Notes under the pieces: model-generated
Seen by the model: only the letters and a program-made list of their open reading frames with translations
What the model was told of the DNA's origin: nothing
The model's database searches: none
Source of the DNA: Candidatus Helarchaeota archaeon
Lineage (GTDB): Archaea; Asgardarchaeota; Lokiarchaeia; Helarchaeales; HEL-GB-A
Reading direction: 5' to 3'
Assembly (NCBI GenBank): GCA_013375405.1
Contig: JABXJU010000127.1
Span: 1-12,105 of the forward strand
DNA length: 12,105 bases
Shown here: positions 7,085-12,105 of the stretch, one piece after another
Position numbering within the stretch: position 1 is the stretch's first letter
Layout of the letters: each line of letters starts with the position of its first letter
Made by a program: the position numbers and the translations under genes

Positions 7085-8545
7085 CTATCCCTTATACTTC
7101 TTGATAATTATCTCAGCTCCTTTAATCCCGCTATCCGCTGCGAGTTGAGTGCCAATTCCATGAGTGTTCGTACCAGCAGTATCTCCAACGACATATAGTC
7201 CTTCAATTGGGAGTTCTGATGAGATCCTATAAGGCCCCGATTGATCTGGGGTTAATGCGGTGGTTTCAATAGGGCCAAAAGCTTTTCCTGACAGCCGCTG
7301 TAAATCTAAGGGTGTAGTTATATCCACAAAAAGAGTTTTTTCCTCGATCGTGGGATAGAATTTGAGAATTTCTTTGTAATAATAATCAGTCCATTCTTTC
7401 CAATTTCTTGGACTAGTTGGAGCAAGCGTTCCAAAGATGATTAGTTGATGCCCTGGAGGTACAAGATTTGGGTCTGCATTTGATGGAATCATTACCATAA
7501 AGCCAGTGGCTTTAGGTCCGCCTGGAGTCCTTTCTTTCTCACCGAATACACTAAGATCCCCATGATATAGATTTGCAAATACATATTTATCAATGAGGGG
7601 TTCTTTTAATGCGAATTTAAAGGTAACCGCGGAATATGAGGAGATTAATCCTTCAACTTTTTCTACATAATCACGATCAAAATAGTTGGTTCCTACTAAT
7701 GTACGAAGGGTGGGTTTGATTCCTGCATTGGAGACCACAAATTTAGAAGAAATTGGCTTATCATCTACAATAACCCCTATCGCCTTTCCATTTTCAATAA
7801 TTATTTTAGTAACTTTTGTATTCGTGCGAATTTCGCCCCCATATTTAATAACACCATCTAGAAAAACTCTTGGAACTGCAATAGCGCCTCCTATGGGGTA
7901 GGATAAATCATTAGTAAAAATCCATTCTCTTAAGCCCCGAATTAATTCTGGAGCACTGGCCATTCTTGGCGGCAGCCCGAACATTCCTCCAGCTAAGAAT
8001 GCTAGGAACGATTTGATGCCACTACTTGGGGAGAATTGCTTTAGATAAGTCTCAAAAGTTAATTTTTCTTCATGCATTTGTCTCAATTTTCGTTTAGAAA
8101 GCTGAAAAATATTACCCATTATTTTCATCAGGACCATCATATCATCCTTTCGGAAGCCCATATGGGATAAATCGATGTCCCGGGAATCCCCCTTGAAACT
8201 TGGGCCATTACCTTTACCTAGGGCATTCGTGTTCAGGGCAAGGTGAATGAATTTTTTTTGGCCTAAGGCACGAATTGCAAGGCGATCGGTAATATTAACG
8301 AATTTAAGAGTATCAAGCCCAATCTTTTTCATTATTTTCCCGAAACGTCCCTTAATGCCCGAGGAAAACACATGAATGGCGGAATCAATGATAAAGCCCT
8401 CTTTCTCGTATGAGGAAGACATACCGCCAATACGCTCATTTTTTTCTAACACTAATGTTTTGAATCCAGCGGCAGCAAGGAGTGCAGCGCATGCAGACCC
8501 ACCAATCCCTGTTCCAATCACTATGGCATCGTAATCCGGTTTCAT
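7085..8545 (-). CDS. CrtI/phytoene-desaturase-like FAD-dependent oxidoreductase
   Basis: A 486-residue flavoprotein of the phytoene dehydrogenase/amine-oxidase superfamily (COG1233-like). The N terminus has the FAD Rossmann motif VIGTGIGGSA with G11, G13 and G16. The strand 2 acidic residue and ERIGG (38-41) follow. YPIGGAIAVPRVF (217-228) and VVSNAG (270-275) fit the substrate/FAD core, and the C terminus has GLYVVGDTAGTNTHGIGTQ (449-467), the second FAD-contact motif. Members desaturate, isomerise or saturate isoprenoids and related lipids; the substrate here is unknown. ATG at 8545 is chosen because GAGGG lies seven bases upstream on the - strand (8553-8557). A TTG two codons earlier would put that site too close. 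No carotenoid genes such as phytoene synthase are nearby. It may share a transcript with the downstream acetyltransferase gene. Confidence 0.85.
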   Translation of the reverse strand: MKPDYDAIVIGTGIGGSACAALLAAAGFKTLVLEKNERIGGMSSSYEKEGFIIDSAIHVFSSGIKGRFGKIMKKIGLDTLKFVNITDRLAIRALGQKKFIHLALNTNALGKGNGPSFKGDSRDIDLSHMGFRKDDMMVLMKIMGNIFQLSKRKLRQMHEEKLTFETYLKQFSPSSGIKSFLAFLAGGMFGLPPRMASAPELIRGLREWIFTNDLSYPIGGAIAVPRVFLDGVIKYGGEIRTNTKVTKIIIENGKAIGVIVDDKPISSKFVVSNAGIKPTLRTLVGTNYFDRDYVEKVEGLISSYSAVTFKFALKEPLIDKYVFANLYHGDLSVFGEKERTPGGPKATGFMVMIPSNADPNLVPPGHQLIIFGTLAPTSPRNWKEWTDYYYKEILKFYPTIEEKTLFVDITTPLDLQRLSGKAFGPIETTALTPDQSGPYRISSELPIEGLYVVGDTAGTNTHGIGTQLAADSGIKGAEIIIKKYKG

Positions 8546-8552
8546 TTCCAAA

Positions 8553-8557
8553 CCCTC
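8553..8557 (-). promoter_or_regulatory. Shine-Dalgarno site deciding the oxidoreductase start
   Basis: On the - strand GAGGG is followed by seven bases and ATG. It favours the ATG at 8545 over TTG at 8551, which would leave only one base after the site. Confidence 0.55.
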
Positions 8558-8626
8558 AGCTTTTAATACAATCGGCTGAATAGATGTAAAAAAATCTTTT
8601 GACCTATTCTCTATAATCTATTGATC

Positions 8627-8636
8627 AAAATATTAA
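8627..8636 (+). promoter_or_regulatory. TATA box for the CoA-binding protein gene
   Basis: AAAATATTAA is centred about 31 nt upstream of the GTG at 8662. No ribosome-binding site precedes the GTG, so a leaderless transcript is likely. An 8-bp palindrome, TTGATCAA (8621-8628), overlaps its left edge. Confidence 0.5.
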
Positions 8637-8657
8637 TAACGAGAATTTCGTTATTAA
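8633..8657. promoter_or_regulatory. perfect 10-bp inverted repeat, candidate operator
   Basis: TTAATAACGA (8633-8642) and TCGTTATTAA (8648-8657) are exact complements separated by GAATT. The site lies between the TATA box at 8627-8636 and the GTG at 8662, so a bound dimer would cover the transcription start. It sits in the 116-base region between divergent genes and could affect both. The regulator is unknown. Confidence 0.6.
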
Positions 8658-8661
8658 ACGT

Positions 8662-9990
8662 GTGGATCTACAGGCATTTTTTAATCCTCAATCGGTCGTC
8701 ATTTGCGGGGCGAGTAATGTAAAAGGTAAGTTTGGGAACCAAATCATTCGAAATATGATAAATGTAGGATATAAAGGGAAAATCTATTTAGTTAATCCTA
8801 ATAGGGGAGAAATCCTTGGTATTAAGGCATATGAAAATATTAAAGAACTCCCAGAAATTCCCGAACTGGGCATCATTGTGCTTAGTCCTGAGAAAGTTTT
8901 TAAAGCAGCACAGATTTGCATCGAACATGGGATTAAGAGCATAATGGTCGAGGCATCTTTTATAAATGCTGAAACAGAAGATCATCTGACGAAATTGGCT
9001 CGAGAAAACGGAGTTAGAATTATTGGGTCCAATACCATTGGATTTATAAACTTCTCAGATAATTTTACCACCTCGATTATTCCTGTCAGATGCAATTTTG
9101 ATGGTTCTGGACGGGTCGGATACATTGCTGCATCAGGAGGATTGGCTGGAGGATGCGGTTGGTGGAGCCCAAGCCAACAGATTGGGTTCTCAAAAATTGC
9201 ACACCTCGGAAGGGCCTGTGACGTACAGAAACATGAAGTTTTAAAATATTTGATCAATGATCCAGCAACGGATGTAATATTACTTCACCTCCTCAGTCTT
9301 GATAATAAATTATTAGATGTGATTTCGAATTATCATAAAATCAAACCAATCCTGTATTTAAAGGCCAACCAATCGAACCCTTGTGAAATTATAAAGGATG
9401 CAGGAGCTATCCCTGTCAATTCGTACCAAGATTTGTTTGAGATGGGAAAAGCCTTTCTTCAAGCGCCCTTACCTCAAGGAAATAGGGTTGGCCTGATTGG
9501 ACCTAGTTCGGGAGCTTTAACGTTAATAACTACAAAATTGCCAGTATATGGCTTTGAGCTTGGAACTTTATCTGAAACAACGAAAAAATTATTGCGGAAG
9601 AAGGTCCTACATCCGAATAACTCAGATCCGAATCCCAATCCAGTTGATTACTGGCCTCCGATTCGATTCGATGGTGATGAAGTTGGGGAAAAATATGCCA
9701 CGGGGATAAGAGCGCTTTTGAGTGATGACAATATTGATGCGGTAATTGTGGTTTTGGAGATTTTTAAGGAGATTGAATTCGATATACCAAAATATTTTGG
9801 GACACTTAAACAACAATTTCCAAATAAGCCGATTATAGCAGCCTGCATCCAAGTAGAACCTCCCTCACTCCAACAGATTACAAAAGGATTGAATGAAATC
9901 AAAATGTTATATTATGTTCAAGACGTTGAACGAGCGGTAAAAGCATTGTGGACGCTGCGATACTTTCAAAAACGACGCTCTTCAAATTAA
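8662..9990 (+). CDS. acyl-CoA synthetase (ADP-forming) alpha-like CoA-binding protein lacking the phosphohistidine loop
   Basis: A 442-residue protein homologous to the alpha subunit of ADP-forming acetate-CoA ligase. The CoA-binding domain (1-130) has FNPQSVVICGASNVKGKFGN (6-25), YLVNPNRGEILG, and a GSNTIGFIN turn (122-130). The second domain (150-270) has RVGYIAASGGLAGG in place of the usual S-Q-S-G, then IGFSKIAHLGRACDVQKHEVLKYL. A third domain (271-442) has NRVGLIGPSSGAL and SDPNPNPVDYWPP. In family members a segment with S-H-T-G-A, holding the phosphorylated histidine, follows L-K-A-G. Here LKANQSNPCEIIKDAGAI (233-250) runs straight across and that histidine segment is missing. No ATP-grasp beta subunit is adjacent. 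It may be a regulatory or otherwise altered paralogue. GTG start with a TATA box 31 nt upstream and a palindrome in between. Confidence 0.8.
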   Translation: MDLQAFFNPQSVVICGASNVKGKFGNQIIRNMINVGYKGKIYLVNPNRGEILGIKAYENIKELPEIPELGIIVLSPEKVFKAAQICIEHGIKSIMVEASFINAETEDHLTKLARENGVRIIGSNTIGFINFSDNFTTSIIPVRCNFDGSGRVGYIAASGGLAGGCGWWSPSQQIGFSKIAHLGRACDVQKHEVLKYLINDPATDVILLHLLSLDNKLLDVISNYHKIKPILYLKANQSNPCEIIKDAGAIPVNSYQDLFEMGKAFLQAPLPQGNRVGLIGPSSGALTLITTKLPVYGFELGTLSETTKKLLRKKVLHPNNSDPNPNPVDYWPPIRFDGDEVGEKYATGIRALLSDDNIDAVIVVLEIFKEIEFDIPKYFGTLKQQFPNKPIIAACIQVEPPSLQQITKGLNEIKMLYYVQDVERAVKALWTLRYFQKRRSSN

Positions 9991-11048
9991 AGAATTCCTG
10001 CGAAAACTATGGAGTGCATTTCAATTTGCAGAAACGATAGCAGGAGATAAGCCCCAGTCACTCCTATGGGAATTCCAATATTATCTGAGAGAGAAAGAAC
10101 TGGAGTAATTCCGTCAATCACGAAGAATACGATTGATGCCACTAATCCCCATATGGGACCGACAAATAAGACGGTCACTAAAAGACAAACTAGGAATCCG
10201 GCAAGACTCCCTTCCCAAGACTTTGTTTTATTAAATTGGAGCCGATGTTTTCCGTATTTCCGTCCAAATAAGCTTGCGGCGGTATCTGCAAAACACAGAA
10301 TTCCGATAATTGAAAAAAGAGGAATTGGATATAGAAAAGTGGATGCAAAAATCATACCTATGGTAAAATAAACATAGGAAGCAACGGTTTCTTTTTCTTT
10401 CTCGCGAATGCCAAGGGAGGCAAGTTTTTGGAGGGGAAAATAGAACCAGTTTCCAATGCGTGCGCCTTCATTCATGACGAAGACGGTAGTCATTATTATA
10501 TACAGATCTAAAAGAATAGCTTGCCCATAATCAGGTGTACGTAAAACATGCATTCCCAAACCATCTAATGAACCCCAATACACATCGATAAGTTCTTGAA
10601 GATCGTATCCCTTTTCATTCAATCGCACCATTATTGCCCAAATAATTGTTAGGAATGCAATAATTCCAAAAAAGAGGATGATATGATAAATTTTTCGATA
10701 AAATTCATGGTGGACATTTTCCCGGTCTGCTAAATCTAATTTTTTCTCCTGAACATCCCCCTTACGACGTACTGAGTGATGGTGAAATAGATTAAATAAT
10801 CCAAAAAGAGAAAAGATAATGACACCAGTACCTATGACAACCAAGCTCAAAATCAAATCAAATTCTATAAAAATTAATACTAGTATTAGATTTACAACGA
10901 GTGTCCCCACACATAGACAGAGACTATAAAAGGATTCATTATGCTTTAATTTATAAGAATGCTTCGCTTGTAATGTTAAAACGATGATATTAAAGAAAAA
11001 AAATATAAAGGCCCAAAAATAGCCAAAGAACCCGATAATATCCACCAT
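9987..11048 (-). CDS. dolichol/phytol kinase-like (CTP-dependent lipid kinase family) membrane protein
   Basis: A 353-residue polytopic membrane protein with about eight to ten hydrophobic segments. Family motifs are RKIYHIILFF (118-127), the start of the conserved core, FADTAASLFGRKYGKHRL (253-270), NKTKSWEGSLAGF (273-285) and SDNIGIPIGV (321-330). These match the SEC59/DGK1/VTE5 group, which phosphorylates dolichol, phytol or diacylglycerol, in eukaryotic members usually with CTP. In an archaeon it might phosphorylate a polyprenol, a salvaged isoprenoid alcohol or an archaeal lipid precursor; a CDP-alcohol-type transferase is a less likely alternative. The first 110 residues form extra helices plus a charged loop (HHHSVRRK, 89-96). 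ATG start; GGTG lies eight bases upstream on the - strand. Its TAA stop shares bases with the stop of the CoA-binding gene. No partner gene is adjacent. Confidence 0.75.
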   Translation of the reverse strand: MVDIIGFFGYFWAFIFFFFNIIVLTLQAKHSYKLKHNESFYSLCLCVGTLVVNLILVLIFIEFDLILSLVVIGTGVIIFSLFGLFNLFHHHSVRRKGDVQEKKLDLADRENVHHEFYRKIYHIILFFGIIAFLTIIWAIMVRLNEKGYDLQELIDVYWGSLDGLGMHVLRTPDYGQAILLDLYIIMTTVFVMNEGARIGNWFYFPLQKLASLGIREKEKETVASYVYFTIGMIFASTFLYPIPLFSIIGILCFADTAASLFGRKYGKHRLQFNKTKSWEGSLAGFLVCLLVTVLFVGPIWGLVASIVFFVIDGITPVLSLSDNIGIPIGVTGAYLLLSFLQIEMHSIVFAGIL

Positions 11049-11088
11049 TTAAGGACACCAAATTTCACTATTCTTGAAAACCCTCTTG

Positions 11089-11104
11089 ATTTTTTATAAA
11101 AAAT
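11089..11104. repeat. 16-bp perfect A/T palindrome upstream of the lipid kinase gene
   Basis: ATTTTTTATAAAAAAT is identical to its complement. It lies 41-56 bases upstream of the ATG at 11048 on the - strand and contains a TATA-like core. It may be the promoter of that gene or a binding site; A/T-only palindromes also arise by chance. Confidence 0.35.
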
Positions 11105-11207
11105 GAATGAATTAAGCTATTTATTTTCTTTGTTTATAGTTAGTTTATCTATAGAAAAAATCAAATTTATTAAGCACAAGAACTGATAAATTTCATACTA
11201 TTTTATG

Positions 11208-11215
11208 AAGTGATA
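11208..11215 (+). promoter_or_regulatory. Shine-Dalgarno site deciding a TTG start
   Basis: GAAGTGAT followed by AAA and TTG at 11219. It matches most of the archaeal AGGAGGTGAT anti-16S complement. The arrangement closely parallels that of the next gene, supporting TTG over the GTG at 11210, which lies inside the site. Confidence 0.5.
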
Positions 11216-11218
11216 AAA

Positions 11219-11860
11219 TTGCGGAAATGGATTGGTAAATCAGAGGGAACTGCACCCAAGAAAAAAAGCAAGCTTATTGAGAAAGAAACTAACATCATCA
11301 AAGTTAAGTATGAAACGAAAGGATTATGGGATGTTGAGGTTCAACAATCGGCGGATCTCGTCTGGGATGAACTACAAATACCAGATATAGGGCAAAATCT
11401 TGAGCCAGGAGAACCATCACTTCCCCAGGAAGGATTGTACGTCGCAATTCCAGATGATGCAACAGTTACAGATATTAAAGTGGTAAAATACAAGAAAGAC
11501 ACTCATTTACTTAGCCATCAAGTGAAGCCGGCCCCACAACCATCGACGGATCCAAGTGCCCTCCCTGAAATAACCCCCAAACAGGAGATCTATGAGAAGG
11601 ACGATGCCTTCCCTGGAATTCTCTTTAAAAAGATAGGGGTTACGCAAGTAGGGGATGTCAATGTCGTGCATCTCATGGTATACCCTGTGCAATATCACCC
11701 CATAGCGAATACAATCGACTTATACAAGAAAATCGAATTGGAAGTAGAGTATGAATTAGCTGCAGAAGCCGCTCCGCCGATGCGGGGCGTGCCGACGCGA
11801 GGTAGGAAACGCGTTCCCGCGGGATATGAAGACCAAATTCTAAATTTTGATAATGTTTAA
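11219..11860 (+). CDS. gingipain (C25) propeptide-like protein without signal peptide
   Basis: A 213-residue protein from TTG 11219; GTG at 11210 would add three residues. Residues 29-41 (VKYETKGLWDVEV) open a beta-rich domain with LEPGEPSLPQEGLYVAIPDD (61-80), then a polar proline-rich loop (101-121), FPGILFKKIG (131-140) and VVHLMVYPVQYHPIANTI (149-166), followed by IELEVEYEL. The E-P-G-x-P-x-L-P signature and the V-Y-P-V-Q-Y-x-P strand match the propeptide of peptidase family C25 (gingipains). No peptidase domain follows and there is no signal peptide; the N terminus is basic and polar. A basic tail has RGVPTRGRKRVP (189-200). A 50-base stretch encoding it is visibly more GC-rich than the surroundings. 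The next gene starts 19 nt on and shares motifs. It may be a free inhibitor or scaffold for a downstream protease; that is inference. Confidence 0.55.
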   Translation: MRKWIGKSEGTAPKKKSKLIEKETNIIKVKYETKGLWDVEVQQSADLVWDELQIPDIGQNLEPGEPSLPQEGLYVAIPDDATVTDIKVVKYKKDTHLLSHQVKPAPQPSTDPSALPEITPKQEIYEKDDAFPGILFKKIGVTQVGDVNVVHLMVYPVQYHPIANTIDLYKKIELEVEYELAAEAAPPMRGVPTRGRKRVPAGYEDQILNFDNV

Positions 11861-11865
11861 ATGTT

Positions 11866-11872
11866 GAGGTGA
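11866..11872 (+). promoter_or_regulatory. strong Shine-Dalgarno site for the last gene
   Basis: GAGGTGA is an exact match to part of the archaeal AGGAGGTGAT consensus, six bases before TTG at 11879. It justifies calling a TTG start for the truncated gene. Confidence 0.65.
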
Positions 11873-11878
11873 AAGAAA

Positions 11879-12105
11879 TTGTCGGAATGGTTTAGTTTTC
11901 AAGCACCTTTAAGGAAAGTCCCAACGAGAGGAGTGAAAAGAAAAAAACGAAAGAAACCGAAGGTAGGAGTACCAACTCAAAAAAAGATAGAAAAATCGCT
12001 GACGGATAAAGGGACCACCGAGTTACGAATTAATTATAAACCAGAGGGGATGTGGCATAAGGAAATCTCAGCGAAAATAGCGAAGAAGGATTCGAAAGTG
12101 GAAAC
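11879..12105 (+). CDS. start of a paralogue of the C25-propeptide-like protein (3' end outside window)
   Basis: An open frame of 75 codons from TTG 11879 runs to the window edge without a stop. The N terminus is very basic (RGVKRKKRKKPKV, 17-29) and contains RKVPTRGVKR (12-21), which matches RGVPTRGRKR in the tail of the preceding gene's product. Residues 49-63 (LRINYKPEGMWHKEI) follow the same Y-x-x-x-G-L/M-W-x-x-E-V/I pattern that opens the preceding protein's domain. It is therefore likely a related propeptide-like protein, or a protease carrying this region ahead of its catalytic domain. It is spaced 18 bases from the previous stop and probably co-transcribed. No signal peptide is seen. 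Confidence 0.6.
   Translation, partial: MSEWFSFQAPLRKVPTRGVKRKKRKKPKVGVPTQKKIEKSLTDKGTTELRINYKPEGMWHKEISAKIAKKDSKVE

Noticed and set aside
9622..9902. Two overlapping - strand open frames inside the CoA-binding protein gene
   Set aside because: Both are antisense to a conserved family domain and show no family pattern.
10066..10371. 101-codon + strand frame opposite the lipid kinase gene
   Set aside because: It overlaps the conserved motif region of the kinase on the opposite strand and has no recognisable features.
11766..11823. GC-rich patch as a sign of horizontal transfer
   Set aside because: It is short and coincides with an alanine/proline/glycine/arginine-rich stretch, which explains the composition.

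Overview
The window is AT-rich archaeal DNA. It is most likely from an Asgard archaeon (Promethearchaeota, Lokiarchaeia-like); this is inferred from gene content and no marker gene is present. The evidence is: two proteins with longin/roadblock-type folds, one membrane-anchored and one with a DENN-like second half; an archaeal DUF5814-type Ski2-like helicase; a eukaryote-like dolichol/phytol-kinase family protein; an ADP-forming acyl-CoA synthetase alpha-like protein; TATA-like boxes about 26-31 nt upstream of several starts, as in leaderless archaeal transcripts; and frequent TTG/GTG starts. No tRNA, rRNA or CRISPR array was seen.

Layout. Bases 2-682 (+) hold the 3' part of a three-helix membrane protein with a cytosolic longin-like domain. 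Bases 795-3407 (+) encode a large helicase with two cysteine clusters, followed by a hairpin plus T-run terminator. Bases 3515-4699 (-) encode a solitary TnpB-type RNA-guided nuclease whose RuvC-II glutamate appears relocated. Bases 4918-5985 (+) encode a longin plus DENN-like protein. Two GNAT acetyltransferases converge at 6047-6544 (+) and 6561-7037 (-). Bases 7085-8545 (-) encode a CrtI-like FAD oxidoreductase, which shares a short divergent control region with 8662-9990 (+), an acyl-CoA synthetase alpha-like protein lacking the phosphohistidine segment. A perfect 10-bp inverted repeat sits between TATA box and start codon of the latter. Bases 9987-11048 (-) encode a dolichol/phytol kinase-like membrane protein; its stop codon overlaps the stop of the preceding gene on a shared TTAA. 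Bases 11219-11860 (+) and 11879 to the right edge (+) are two related, tightly spaced genes. The first matches the gingipain (C25) propeptide pattern but has no signal peptide.

How the genes may work together. The window is a patchwork of short transcription units rather than one pathway. The longin proteins would fit GTPase-linked membrane regulation. The oxidoreductase and the polyprenol/lipid kinase could both act on isoprenoids. The CoA-binding protein looks like a catalytically altered paralogue with a regulatory or different ligase role. The right edge is the start of a small tandem family that continues outside the window. The features that look least routine are the longin/DENN architecture, the acyl-CoA synthetase homologue without its catalytic histidine, the rearranged TnpB, and the signal-less C25-propeptide pair.
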